From positions 43,289-107,288 of the forward strand of contig DATNCY010000030.1 of NCBI GenBank assembly GCA_035553375.1: a stretch of 64,000 bases of DNA. The letters run 5' to 3'. Source of the stretch: JAJPHU01 sp035553375. Its GTDB lineage: Bacteria; Planctomycetota; Planctomycetia; Gemmatales; Gemmataceae. This document shows positions 33,037 to 41,307 of this stretch, in pieces. The notes under the pieces were generated by a model, which worked only from the letters and a program-made list of their open reading frames with translations, was not told the origin of the DNA and did not search any database. Made by a program: the position numbers and the translations under genes. Position 1 is the stretch's first letter. The number at the start of each line of letters is the position of its first letter.

Positions 33037-34505
33037 GATTGAATCTCCAAACTCGAAATCCGAAATCCGAAATCCGAAAGAAATCTCAAACTCCAAAAAG
33101 AAAAACTCAAACCAAAACCGATTTTGTTTTTGTCCTTGGTGATTCGGATTTCAGATTTCTTTCGGATTTCGGATTTCGGATTTTCTCGCCTGTTGGTGCG
33201 TGCCCATCGGAGCGGCAACCACGGCACCTCGCCCCACGGCACCGGCGGCAAACCGCGCTCACTGCGGATCTCATTGATCGACACAACACCATATTTGAGG
33301 TCGGCGATCTGTTGCTGCACGAGCAGATTCTGATCGACCGGCACCGGATCCTCGCTGGCCAGAAACAGCCGGCCCGTCGGATCGAACAGCGGCACGAGCT
33401 GGGCGTTGAGTTTCTCATCGCGGCGCTGGAGTCGGGGACCGATGGCCAGGCTCATATGCTGGCTCCGCGACGCCTGCAAGTTCGCCAGGTTCGTTTGTGA
33501 GGTTAGAAACGCGATCGGGATATGGAACGCATTGGCGATGTCGTTTTTCGTCGCGGCCATGTCCGCCAGCGCGGCGACATCGCCCATCGATTGATTGAGC
33601 AGCGACACCTTCAGCGACGATTCGGCCACGACCACCTTGCCGCTGCCGCCGCGGCGAAAGCGATGATTCCACTGAGTTTCCAGGCGATCGCGCTCCTCTT
33701 CGCCCATCACTTCATCCGGCGAAATGATGGCGTCGGGAATGGCGTGGTTCTCGAACTTGGCTTTCTTGAACGCGGCGTATTCACTGGTCAGGGCGACTTG
33801 CTCGAAGCAGGCTCGCAACGGCGACAAGCCGCTCGTGTACGGATCGCGCGGATCGGGATAGGCGAAGTGGATCACCCGATTCGGCGCAAAGCGTTCCTCA
33901 CTGGTGCCGTTGCGATACAGGTAATAGTCCACGAGGTTCGCGCTATTGGGATCGCGGCGCGGTGTGACGTTTTGCGTCGGCAAAATCCAGATGGTGCGCG
34001 GCACTCCCAGCATGGGGTCCACATCGAGACCCCAATAAGCGCTGCCGTGGACCTCCTGATACAGCGTGGTCAACTCCCAGAGATCGAACGCATTATGCGC
34101 GACATTGGCGCGCTGGAGCAGCGTCAGCAGCGGATGGTCGGTGACTTCCTCAATGATGGCGGCGCTCTTGGCGCGGATGTGCAGATGCGGCAGGGAACGC
34201 AAGCGGCGCTCGGATTGTTGTGAGAGCGATTTTGTCAGACATTTCGGGCGCGGTTGATTGTGTTCGGTGATGACGTACAAACGCGGTGGATAATTGGCGC
34301 AGGTCGCGGCGTTGATGCTGGCACACGTCCAGGCGGTGTTTTTCAGTTCGGCCAGGATTTCGTTCGGCGTCGGCTGGCGATTGCGTTTGTAGCTATCGAC
34401 GAAACTGGTGCCCGACCATTGTGAGCCGGCCAGCGCGTAGGGCATTCCCTTGGACTGGAGCCAATGGGCGAGCCGAAACAGCGTTTTGGCGAGAAAAGTA
34501 CGCAT
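32787..34505 (-). CDS. HK97-type portal protein with read-through C-terminus
   Basis: The portal core runs from ATG 34505 (MRTFLAKTLFRLAHWLQSKG) to about 33187. Characteristic segments are SYKRNRQPTPNEILAELKNT, HPLLTLLQRANVAHNAFDLW, GSAYWGLDVDP, RVIHFAYPDPRDPYTSGLSP and AFHIPIAFLTSQTNLANLQA, and it ends near PPVPWGEVPWLPLRWARTN. Portals form the 12-mer ring through which DNA enters. After WARTNRR the frame enters the repeat at 33050-33186 and continues without a stop into the protease gene in another frame until 32787. The native stop was probably lost or displaced by that repeat. Confidence 0.85.
   Translation of the reverse strand: MRTFLAKTLFRLAHWLQSKGMPYALAGSQWSGTSFVDSYKRNRQPTPNEILAELKNTAWTCASINAATCANYPPRLYVITEHNQPRPKCLTKSLSQQSERRLRSLPHLHIRAKSAAIIEEVTDHPLLTLLQRANVAHNAFDLWELTTLYQEVHGSAYWGLDVDPMLGVPRTIWILPTQNVTPRRDPNSANLVDYYLYRNGTSEERFAPNRVIHFAYPDPRDPYTSGLSPLRACFEQVALTSEYAAFKKAKFENHAIPDAIISPDEVMGEEERDRLETQWNHRFRRGGSGKVVVAESSLKVSLLNQSMGDVAALADMAATKNDIANAFHIPIAFLTSQTNLANLQASRSQHMSLAIGPRLQRRDEKLNAQLVPLFDPTGRLFLASEDPVPVDQNLLVQQQIADLKYGVVSINEIRSERGLPPVPWGEVPWLPLRWARTNRRENPKSEIRKKSEIRITKDKNKIGFGLSFSFWSLRFLSDFGFRISSLEIQSCPIFSPPTMARSKVRSVSPCPTAPPTRSIRCSNRCRTRRNTNIVISSRPRRPRRSIPANAAMSVGLAAKVPTAPAKLSSPRA
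33050..33186. repeat. Palindromic AAATCCGAAATCCG repeat at the portal-protease junction
   Basis: Tandem aaatccg units on one side (33054-33080) and complementary cggattt units on the other (about 33160-33182) flank a pyrimidine/purine-rich centre. It translates to SEIRNPKSEI-like or FGFRISDFEF-like peptides depending on strand, and explains the odd ends of the portal and protease readings. Confidence 0.75.
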
Positions 34506-34506
34506 T

Positions 34507-34611
34507 ATGACAGCCTTTTCAATGCAGAATGCAGAATGAAGAATGGAAGTCAGATGCGTTTTCATTCTGCATTCTGCATTCTGACTTCTGCATTCCAATT
34601 CATGACAGCCT
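34507..34611. repeat. 85-bp palindromic insertion flanked by 10-bp direct repeats, between terminase and portal
   Basis: atgacagcct occurs at 34507-34516 and again at 34602-34611. Between them lie 85 bp of palindromic sequence built from attctgcattctgcattc units. The 10-bp repeats look like a target duplication. Before insertion the terminase would have ended in TAA overlapping the portal ATG (TAATG); the insert now supplies a TGA at the same codon position, so both proteins are unchanged. Confidence 0.75.
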
Positions 34612-35913
34612 CGTCCACAGGTCTTCGTTTCCGCTATCCGCTATCCGCTGCCCGCCGTCCGCTGTTGTCTCGGGCGGATGGCGGGCAGCGGATAGCGGAC
34701 GGCGGCGTAAGCGGGCGATGAAGTGCGCATCCAGGCGCGAGATGAGATAACGCAGCGCACCCAGCGCGTGATTGTGGTCATCCACCGGATTTTCGCCGCG
34801 CAGAACGCGCTCAGTCGCCGTGGGATAGCGGTACAGCCGCGCCTCGGTGAGCAGATTCGGGCAGGCGTCGTGCCGCACCTTGAGCCGGCCGGTGCGCAGC
34901 CGCGCCGTCACGGCGGCGATGCCCGGTCGAATGTCGTTGTCGCCGCGACGCACCACCAGACCGCTCGCGCGCAGTTCCTCAATCTCGGTGCGTCCAGCGG
35001 GATCGGCGTACCACATCACGTCGCCGAGTTCGCGCAGGGCGGCGGCGTGTTCGTGCAGCGGCGTCTCGCGCAAATAGCGTTCGCCGGTGATCCACAGCAC
35101 ATCATCACGATCCAGCACGCCCCACACGGCCGCGAACGGATTGCGCCAGCCGAAGTCGATACCGCCGACCAATCGGCCTGTTACCTGCTGCCCATCGTCC
35201 ACCAACGCCTGCTCGAAATCGGGATAAACAAGACCTTCGAGCGCGGTGAAAAGACATTCGTATTCCTGCTGCACCCATGACAGACCCATCGCGCGGGTTT
35301 CCTCGGCGATGAACGCCGGCGTGATGCGCGGGCAATCGCGCCAGGTGATGCGAATCTTTTTCCACGGCCCCTCGCTCTCCCATTCCTGCCAGAACCAACC
35401 GCGCTGACCGAACGGTGTACTCAGGGCGATGAGTCGTCCTTGCGACACGGCGAGCATGGGGCGAACGCTGCGATACAGATCGTCGGGAATGCGGGCGGCT
35501 TCATCGAGGACAAGTAAATTGACCCCACCGAAGGAACGAATCGTTCCCTCGCGTCCCGGCAGGCACAAGACGCGCGAGCCGTTAGCCAGTTCGAGCCGCA
35601 ACTGCGTTTGATGGCGAGCCGGCAGCGGTTTGCCGAGCGCCTTGTAAGCATCGAGTACCTTGCGAAAAATCTCGGTACTTTGGCGCTGCGATGGCGACAA
35701 TAGCAGCACCAGCGCGCCGGACGTGAACAACGCCGTATGCAGGGCCAGGGCGCTGACGACCGTGGATTTCCCACTTTGACGACTGCAATTGAGTAAAATC
35801 TGGCGATCGCTGGACAAGAGGAACGCTCGCTGCCAGGGGTCGGGGAGGATGCCGCGGGCCTCAAGAATGCGGGAAGGATCGAGAGCCAGGGCGAGTAGTT
35901 GTTGCGGATTCAC
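34600..35913 (-). CDS. Phage terminase large subunit
   Basis: 437 residues. The packaging ATPase has Walker A CSRQSGKST (about residue 43), Walker B NLLVLDEAARIP (about 131) and motif III LIALSTPFGQRG. The RNase H-like nuclease has VGGIDFGWRNP (first Asp), YADPAGRTEIEEL and DDHNHALGALRYLI (distal Asp). It powers DNA packaging and cuts concatemers. The start codon is GTG 35913. The C-terminal 30 residues (LSAARHPPETTADGGQRIAD) are encoded by a palindromic repeat of ctatccgctatccgctgccc type at 34632-34705, so the native C-terminus was altered in frame. Confidence 0.9.
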   Translation of the reverse strand: MNPQQLLALALDPSRILEARGILPDPWQRAFLLSSDRQILLNCSRQSGKSTVVSALALHTALFTSGALVLLLSPSQRQSTEIFRKVLDAYKALGKPLPARHQTQLRLELANGSRVLCLPGREGTIRSFGGVNLLVLDEAARIPDDLYRSVRPMLAVSQGRLIALSTPFGQRGWFWQEWESEGPWKKIRITWRDCPRITPAFIAEETRAMGLSWVQQEYECLFTALEGLVYPDFEQALVDDGQQVTGRLVGGIDFGWRNPFAAVWGVLDRDDVLWITGERYLRETPLHEHAAALRELGDVMWYADPAGRTEIEELRASGLVVRRGDNDIRPGIAAVTARLRTGRLKVRHDACPNLLTEARLYRYPTATERVLRGENPVDDHNHALGALRYLISRLDAHFIARLRRRPLSAARHPPETTADGGQRIADSGNEDLWTRLS

Positions 35914-36048
35914 AATTTCGATACTACCCTGGCGAGGGGTGTTATTAAGAGAGTAGATTCGGTGATTTTTCGGGACTTTCTGAGGATTTTTTCCGCCAAT
36001 CCTGTCAACTCATGCCAAGAAGCGACATCAACTCGGCAGCATTCACGC

Positions 36049-36169
36049 TGGCGCATCCAAAACCCGCAGACGGCCAAGAGGCTGCCTGCGGGTTTTGGAT
36101 GCGCCATATCCGGCCCGTGCCAGCCCGCAGCGCCAGCAAGGGATCTTCCTTGCTGGCGCTGCGGGCTGG
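36049..36169. repeat. Two adjacent perfect hairpins upstream of the terminase gene
   Basis: The first hairpin (36049-36106) has 21-bp arms starting tggcgcatccaaaacccgca. The second (36120-36169) has 22-bp arms starting ccagcccgcagcgccagcaa; the same arm recurs at 61678-61725. They lie between the divergent-facing ends of the terminase gene and the tRNA-Leu. The remaining sequence from 35914 to 36212 holds no gene I can support. Confidence 0.8.
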
Positions 36170-36212
36170 CAATCAAGGGTTTTGTCTGGAAGCCCCAAGA
36201 GATGGAAGGGAT

Positions 36213-36523
36213 TGCTGGAGGAGGGACTCGAACCCTCACGGGACTTACGTCCCTTCGGATTTTCGTACCACTATGGCTTTCGCCACCCTTGCGGTTTGTG
36301 GTCTGGACTTTCCCTTGGCCGTGGGTCGCCCCCGTAGGCCTCAGCCGCCAAGTCTCTACACCTTCTCCCGCCGTGTCGGCCGGAGCTTGGCTCGGGATTG
36401 CCGCCACCATCCGCGGACGTGCTGCGGTTCCCCCGACTTCGACTGAATTCACACGGAGGGTTTCCCACTCCGGTGCTCAAATTTCTTTAAGTCCGATGCG
36501 TCTGCCGATTCCGCCACTCCAGC
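36213..36523 (-). tRNA. tRNA-Leu (anticodon UAA), split by a group I intron
   Basis: Exon 1 is 36523-36489 (35 nt: acceptor GCTGGAG, D arm with GGCGGAATCGGCAGACGC, anticodon stem TCGGA and loop CTT). Exon 2 is 36263-36213 (51 nt: loop AAAA, stem TCCGA, long variable arm AGGGACGTAAGTCCCGT, T arm GAGGG-TTCGAGT-CCCTC, acceptor CTCCAGC, discriminator A). Joined, they form an 86-nt type II tRNA with loop CTTAAAA, anticodon TAA. The interruption falls between anticodon positions 34 and 35, the site used by the cyanobacterial and plastid tRNA-Leu(UAA) intron. CCA is not encoded. Confidence 0.93.
36264..36488 (-). ncRNA. Group I intron in tRNA-Leu(UAA)
   Basis: A 225-nt intron. The splice-site U of exon 1 (CTT) can pair with GAG in AAATTTGAGC to form P1 with the required G-U. 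A P2-like hairpin follows (ccggag / ctccg). The conserved core is visible in order: AATCCCGAGCCAAGC (Q), GGTGTAGAGACTTGG (R) and AAGGGAAAGTCC (S), with P7 between AGACTT and AAGTC. The last base is G, as required. There is no intron ORF. Size and core resemble the cyanobacterial tRNA-Leu(UAA) group IC3 intron. It should self-splice using an external guanosine. Confidence 0.9.
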
Positions 36524-36791
36524 GGCGGGTTTACTTTAGCGGTGGAAGCGACGCCGTACAAGCCATCTGCGAAATTGTCGAAATCGCTCGACAGCGATCG
36601 TACCCCAAACCTCACGCGCTCTCCCCCTTTTTCTCTCGGCCGCGCATCTCTCCACGCGCACGGAGCGCAGCCGACACAACCGCTATCTTCGGCGTTTTCC
36701 TTCAACTTCGCCCCAAGAGCGAACGATAAGAGGAGAGTCAAGTCCTGATGTTTGGGCCAACGATTCGTGTCCTTGCAGGAGTATTGTGGCG

Positions 36792-38276
36792 ATGAGCCTC
36801 CGTGATCCTCAGCATACCCCCGGACAGATTCCGCCGGACGGCAAGAGTCGTCGGGCCGTCATCGTGACTTCCTACATGACCGGCGCCACACGCGGCAAAA
36901 ACCTGGGTACGCCCGGTTACTCCTACGACATCGTCGCTCAGTTGTTCGTCCCGCTACTGTCGCGCTGGGGAGAAGTCATCCAGGTTTCCCGCGAGGCTGA
37001 ACCGCTGGAGGCCGCGATCCGCGAAGCGCGCCGACGCGGACTCGACCCCGTTCATGTAAGTTTCCTGCCCTTCCAGGACTGCTATCTGACACCATCCGCG
37101 CCGAACGTGGTCGTGCCGGCCTGGGAGTTTCCCGATGTGCCCGACCATGTTTTCGACGGTAATCCCAACAATAACTGGGTGGCGACGGCCAACCAGTGCG
37201 ATCTGGTGATCGTCGGCGGACAGTTTACCGTCGATACATTCCAGCGCGCCGGCATTCGCGCGCCCGTTCGCATCGTGCCCGTGCCGACGCCGGATGAATA
37301 CTTCCGTATCCCAATCTGGCGTGCCGGCCAGCACGTCCAGCTTCCCTACGCTGCCTATGTCTTCCCTCATCCCGATGTACACGAAAGCGCCCTGTGGGAT
37401 GCGCCCGAAGTGGTGACGGTCAAAGCGCATCGCCCCACCGGGTCGCTGCGAGGCCGACTGCGCCATCAGGCACGGATGACGTATCGCCATTATCTGAAGC
37501 CGCTCGTGCCGCCGGCGATGCATGGACTGCTCAAGAAGGCATCGCGCCGGGCCAACCGCGATTCATGGACTAACTACGTGGAGAGTTGCCGGCGCCCGCA
37601 TCTGGATCTGTCCGGCGTGGTGTACACGAGCATTTTCAATCCCGGTGATGGACGCAAGAACTGGGAAGATCTGCTCAGCGGATTCCTGGGGGCGCTGCGT
37701 GATCGCGACGATGCGACGCTTGTCGTTAAACTCGTCACCAAGGAACGCGACTGGATCGACCGCATCCTGATGTACTACCGCGGCATGGGTCTGGCGCATC
37801 GCTGCAAGATTGTGTTCCTCACCGAATACCTCAAACACGAACACATGCTCGATCTCGTGCGCGCCAGCGCCTACTATCTGACCACGACGCGCGCCGAGGG
37901 CAATTGTCTGCCGGTCATGAACCACCTCGCCGCGGGCCGGCCGTGCGTTTCGCCGTGCCATACGGCGATCAGCGATTATTTTACCAACGAGATGGGTTTT
38001 ATCCTCGAAACGCATCCCGAACCGACCATCTTTCCACACGACAATCGCGTGCGCTTCAAAACTACCTGGGGCCGTCTTGTTTGGCCGTCGCTGCTGGAGC
38101 AATTGCGGCACAGCTACCATGTGGCCAGCCAGGATCGGCCAGCCTACGAAGCATTGAGCGCGCGCGGGCAAGGCAAAATGTCTCAGTGGGCGAATGCGGA
38201 GAGCATCTGGCCGCGCTTGCGCGCGGCCCTGGATCTGCTCGACACCTTGGAACCGCGTCAACCACAAGCGGCGTAG
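36792..38276 (+). CDS. Glycosyltransferase (GT-B fold), first of a paralogous pair
   Basis: 494 residues from ATG 36792, with AGGAG ten bases upstream. The N-terminal half has NVVVPAWEFPDVPDHVFDGN and CDLVIVGGQFTVDTFQRAGI; the C-terminal half has the GT4-like signature GVVYTSIFNPGDGRKNWEDL, IVFLTEYLKHEHMLDLVRAS and TTTRAEGNCLPVMNHLAAGR, where RAEG..L..E-like spacing marks the donor site. It probably transfers a sugar in surface glycan or glycolipid assembly. The paralogue at 38474-39958 shares the whole length. Confidence 0.82.
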   Translation: MSLRDPQHTPGQIPPDGKSRRAVIVTSYMTGATRGKNLGTPGYSYDIVAQLFVPLLSRWGEVIQVSREAEPLEAAIREARRRGLDPVHVSFLPFQDCYLTPSAPNVVVPAWEFPDVPDHVFDGNPNNNWVATANQCDLVIVGGQFTVDTFQRAGIRAPVRIVPVPTPDEYFRIPIWRAGQHVQLPYAAYVFPHPDVHESALWDAPEVVTVKAHRPTGSLRGRLRHQARMTYRHYLKPLVPPAMHGLLKKASRRANRDSWTNYVESCRRPHLDLSGVVYTSIFNPGDGRKNWEDLLSGFLGALRDRDDATLVVKLVTKERDWIDRILMYYRGMGLAHRCKIVFLTEYLKHEHMLDLVRASAYYLTTTRAEGNCLPVMNHLAAGRPCVSPCHTAISDYFTNEMGFILETHPEPTIFPHDNRVRFKTTWGRLVWPSLLEQLRHSYHVASQDRPAYEALSARGQGKMSQWANAESIWPRLRAALDLLDTLEPRQPQAA

Positions 38277-38282
38277 AGGCTG

Positions 38283-38360
38283 TAACCGCATGCAGTAGGT
38301 CCCGCTTGCCGAGCGGGACCTGTTGGGGCAAGGTCCCCCTCGGCAAGCGGAACCTACTGA
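38283..38360. repeat. Palindromic repeat between the two glycosyltransferase genes
   Basis: gtaggtcccgcttgccgagc and ccctcggcaagcggaaccta are complementary arms of a diverged member of the repeat family at 29969-30176. It probably also acts as a hairpin after the first gene. The 5' flank tgtaaccgcatgcagtag matches the flank of the 29969 array. Confidence 0.7.
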
Positions 38361-38473
38361 ATTGCGTTAGGGCTTATTAACGACATCTCCCGGTGAATAC
38401 CCAAACCTCGCGCAGCCGTGGGCCGTGCGCTCCGCGCGCATGGCCGCGCAGATGCTGCGCCCGGAGGGGCGTT

Positions 38474-39958
38474 ATGAACGGCGAGTCAATACGATTTCCC
38501 GGCGACGAAGCGCAACTGCTCGTCACCTCCATGTACACCGAAGGCGACCTGGCTCGGCGTCTGGGGCGGGATGCGTACTCCTATCGCTACGTCTATCGCG
38601 CCTTCGCGCCGCTGCTGGAACGCTGGGGCCGACATCAGGAAGCGTCGGGTCCACGCAGCCGAATCGAACAGGCCGTGACGGAAGCGCGACACCAGAAACG
38701 CACGCCGGTTCACCTTAGTTTTCTGCCCCTGCACCTGATGGACGTTGTGCCGGACGCGCCGAACATTGCCGTGCCCGCCTGGGAGTTTCCCGATATCCCG
38801 GCCATCGATCTGGAGAACGATCCTCAGCAGAACTGGGCGCGGCGAGCCGAGGAGATGGACCTGATTATCACGCACACGCAGTTCTCGCGTACCGCCTTCC
38901 TGCGGGCTGGCGTGCGGACGCCGGTGCATGTGGTGCCGGTGCCCATCCAGCCCGACTACTTCCAGGTTCCCGACTGGCGACCGGAGCAGCGTGTGGTACT
39001 CGATTGTCCCTGTTACGTCTTTCCACAGCCGGCCACCCTGCCACGGCCGGCCCGCCCCTGGGTTAGCACGGAAACAGGCCATTTGCCGGCGCGTCTCAGT
39101 CTCCGTGAGTTGTACAAGAAGTGCGTCAAGGCCATGCCGCAGCGGTTCGGCAAGACACTGCATCGCTCGGCGCGGGCCGTGCGCGCCGTCCTGTGGTCGG
39201 CGCGGCAAGCCCTCAAGGAAACCGATGTGCGGCTGCTTTATCCCGCGCGGCCGAAATTGGAACTAAGCGGAGTTGTTTACACTGCCATTCTGAATCCGTT
39301 CGATGCGCGCAAAAACTGGCAGGATCTGCTGTCCGGCTACTTGCTGGCGCTGAAGGATCGCGACGATGCCACGCTGGTCGTCAAGCTGGTCGTGTCGGCG
39401 GAATGGGAGGCGGCGGCGCTGGCGGAGCTATTCGCCTTCTATTGCGGCACCGGCCTGAGCCATCGCTGCCGCCTGGCCTTCGTGACGGCGTATCTGTCCG
39501 AGGAGCAACTCGTGGAGTTGACGCGGGCCAGCACGTATTACCTGAACACATCGCGGGCCGAGGGATCGTGTCTGCCGCTGCAAAACTTCATGGCGGCTGG
39601 TCGTCCGGCGTTGGCGCCGCCGCACACGGGCATGGCCGATTCGATCGACGCGCAATGCGGTTACACGCTGGATTCGCACCCGGAGCCGGCCGGCTGGCCG
39701 CAGGAGGTCGGCGGCGGCTACCGCACTACCTGGCACCGCCTAGTTTGGCAATCGCTGCACGATCAACTGCGGGCCAGCTATGAGGCGGCCACGGAGAGCT
39801 TGCCTCGCTATCAGGCGATGGCGATTCGGGCGCGAGAGCGCATGCGGCAACTGGCCAGCGCGGAGAGCGTTTGGCCTCGGCTGGCGGCCGCTCTCGATGA
39901 GGGCATGGCGATCCAGCGCCAGCGGACGACAGCGCCCGCTCTGCGCAAGGCGGTCTGA
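38474..39958 (+). CDS. Glycosyltransferase (GT-B fold), second of a paralogous pair
   Basis: 494 residues from ATG 38474, with GGAGGGG just upstream. It aligns along its length with the gene at 36792: NIAVPAWEFPDIPAIDLEND, MDLIITHTQFSRTAFLRAGV, GVVYTAILNPFDARKNWQDL, TRASTYYLNTSRAEGSCLPL and QNFMAAGRPALAPPHTGMAD. The two are a tandem duplication that has diverged, presumably with different sugar specificity. The lipoprotein gene follows 24 bases after its stop. Confidence 0.82.
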   Translation: MNGESIRFPGDEAQLLVTSMYTEGDLARRLGRDAYSYRYVYRAFAPLLERWGRHQEASGPRSRIEQAVTEARHQKRTPVHLSFLPLHLMDVVPDAPNIAVPAWEFPDIPAIDLENDPQQNWARRAEEMDLIITHTQFSRTAFLRAGVRTPVHVVPVPIQPDYFQVPDWRPEQRVVLDCPCYVFPQPATLPRPARPWVSTETGHLPARLSLRELYKKCVKAMPQRFGKTLHRSARAVRAVLWSARQALKETDVRLLYPARPKLELSGVVYTAILNPFDARKNWQDLLSGYLLALKDRDDATLVVKLVVSAEWEAAALAELFAFYCGTGLSHRCRLAFVTAYLSEEQLVELTRASTYYLNTSRAEGSCLPLQNFMAAGRPALAPPHTGMADSIDAQCGYTLDSHPEPAGWPQEVGGGYRTTWHRLVWQSLHDQLRASYEAATESLPRYQAMAIRARERMRQLASAESVWPRLAAALDEGMAIQRQRTTAPALRKAV

Positions 39959-39981
39959 AGCGACGTCCACAGGGGCTATTT

Positions 39982-41307
39982 ATGGGGCGAGCGTCGATCC
40001 TTTTGCTCGTGGGGCTGGCGATCCTGGGAGGGACCGCCGGTTGCTCGCTGGGACATCGTTGTCGTTGCATCGAGCCGGCGGATGCCTCCGCCGCGACCGA
40101 ACTGGCCCTGCCGACGGCCGAGCGGAACACGCTGGAAGCGGACATGCTTGCCCTGGCCTTGTCGCTCAAACCCATCGAGCCGCCGGACGATCCGCCACCT
40201 CCTTCCGCCTACCGCGCGCTCGAACCCAAACAATGTCAGTGCCTGGCGGCGCGGCACGCGCCGGCAGCCGATTCGCTCGATCGCCAGCGTCAGAAACTCG
40301 CCCAACAGCGAACGAACGGTTTTTGCCTGTGTAACGATCGCAAGTCCGCCAGTCAGCGGGCCTTTCAGGAATCCATGCTGCTCTACAGCGCCTTGGAAAT
40401 CCGCGATCAGTTCGCCGGCACGGCGCTGGAGTGGTACTACCAACTCGCCGGCGCTGAGGCGAAGGCGGACTTGCTGGATACCAGTCTGGAGCGTGGCCGC
40501 GATACGCTGGCACGCATGGAACGCCTGAAAAAAGAAGGGATTCGCTTGCCGGCGCCGATTGAGGAATATCAACGGCGGCTCGTCGGGCTGCAATTGCAGC
40601 AGGCGCAAAATCAACTGGTGATCGAGCAGCTCAACAGCAAACTCCGTCAGGCGCTGGGATTCAATCCCTCGCACACCTGGCGATTCCGCCCCGACCCAAG
40701 CCTCCCACTGGGCAGCGAAGCCGTTCCCGATATCGAGGCGGCCGTGCGTCTGGGCCTGGCTGAGCGGCCCCAGCTTCTTTTGCTGCGTGGCATGATCACC
40801 CATCTCGACAAGGACACGCTGGACGCCGCGCGCAAACTGTTGGGGTCGATCAGTCCCATGCTCGGCATGTCCAGTCCCAAGTCGGGCTGCAAGATGCTGA
40901 CGATTCTGGCTAAAGTGACGCACATTCAGCCGAGGCAAAAGGACGAAGTTGAATCCGTCCGCGCTCACCTGATTGATTACCTTCGCGAGCGTGAGCGCGT
41001 CGTCGTGGCCGAGATACGCGAGGCGGCCTACGAGGTGCGTGCCCGGCGTGAGGTTACCATTCTGGCCCGCGAGGCGTCCGGCCGTTGGCAGGAACGAATT
41101 AAGGATCTGGAGAAACAGCAAGGCCAGGGAATGCCAGTGTTCGCGGACCTGACCACGTCTTACATGGAGTCGTACAAGGCACGGGGCGAGGTGGTCAAGG
41201 AGTTCCTCGGCTGGAAGATCGCCGCCGTCAAGGTGAAACAGGCTCAGGGCATCCTGCCGGCCGAGTGCGGCTATACGAGTGGAAACTCGTGTGGTTCCTT
41301 TCCCTAA
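39982..41307 (+). CDS. TolC-like outer membrane efflux lipoprotein
   Basis: 441 residues. The N-terminus ILLLVGLAILGGTAGCSLG is a lipoprotein signal with lipobox GTAGC, so the mature protein is lipid-anchored at the Cys. The body is long helices (LDTSLERGRDTLARMERLKK, RLVGLQLQQAQNQLVIEQLN, later REVTILAREASGRWQERIKD), and AVPDIEAAVRLGLAERPQLL is typical of the outer membrane factor family. It may form an export duct for the glycan or a small molecule. It is only about half as helical as a full TolC, so a partial or divergent member is possible. Confidence 0.7.
   Translation: MGRASILLLVGLAILGGTAGCSLGHRCRCIEPADASAATELALPTAERNTLEADMLALALSLKPIEPPDDPPPPSAYRALEPKQCQCLAARHAPAADSLDRQRQKLAQQRTNGFCLCNDRKSASQRAFQESMLLYSALEIRDQFAGTALEWYYQLAGAEAKADLLDTSLERGRDTLARMERLKKEGIRLPAPIEEYQRRLVGLQLQQAQNQLVIEQLNSKLRQALGFNPSHTWRFRPDPSLPLGSEAVPDIEAAVRLGLAERPQLLLLRGMITHLDKDTLDAARKLLGSISPMLGMSSPKSGCKMLTILAKVTHIQPRQKDEVESVRAHLIDYLRERERVVVAEIREAAYEVRARREVTILAREASGRWQERIKDLEKQQGQGMPVFADLTTSYMESYKARGEVVKEFLGWKIAAVKVKQAQGILPAECGYTSGNSCGSFP

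Noticed and set aside
35910..36452. Open frame of 180 residues on the - strand near the tRNA-Leu
   Set aside because: It runs through the tRNA exon and group I intron; the RVRVPPP segment is translated T-arm sequence.
21562..36523. Possible attachment-site direct repeats from the two flanking tRNA genes
   Set aside because: I looked for a copy of the tRNA-Ala 3' end near 36 kb and of the tRNA-Leu 3' end near 21.5 kb and saw none, so site-specific integration cannot be claimed.
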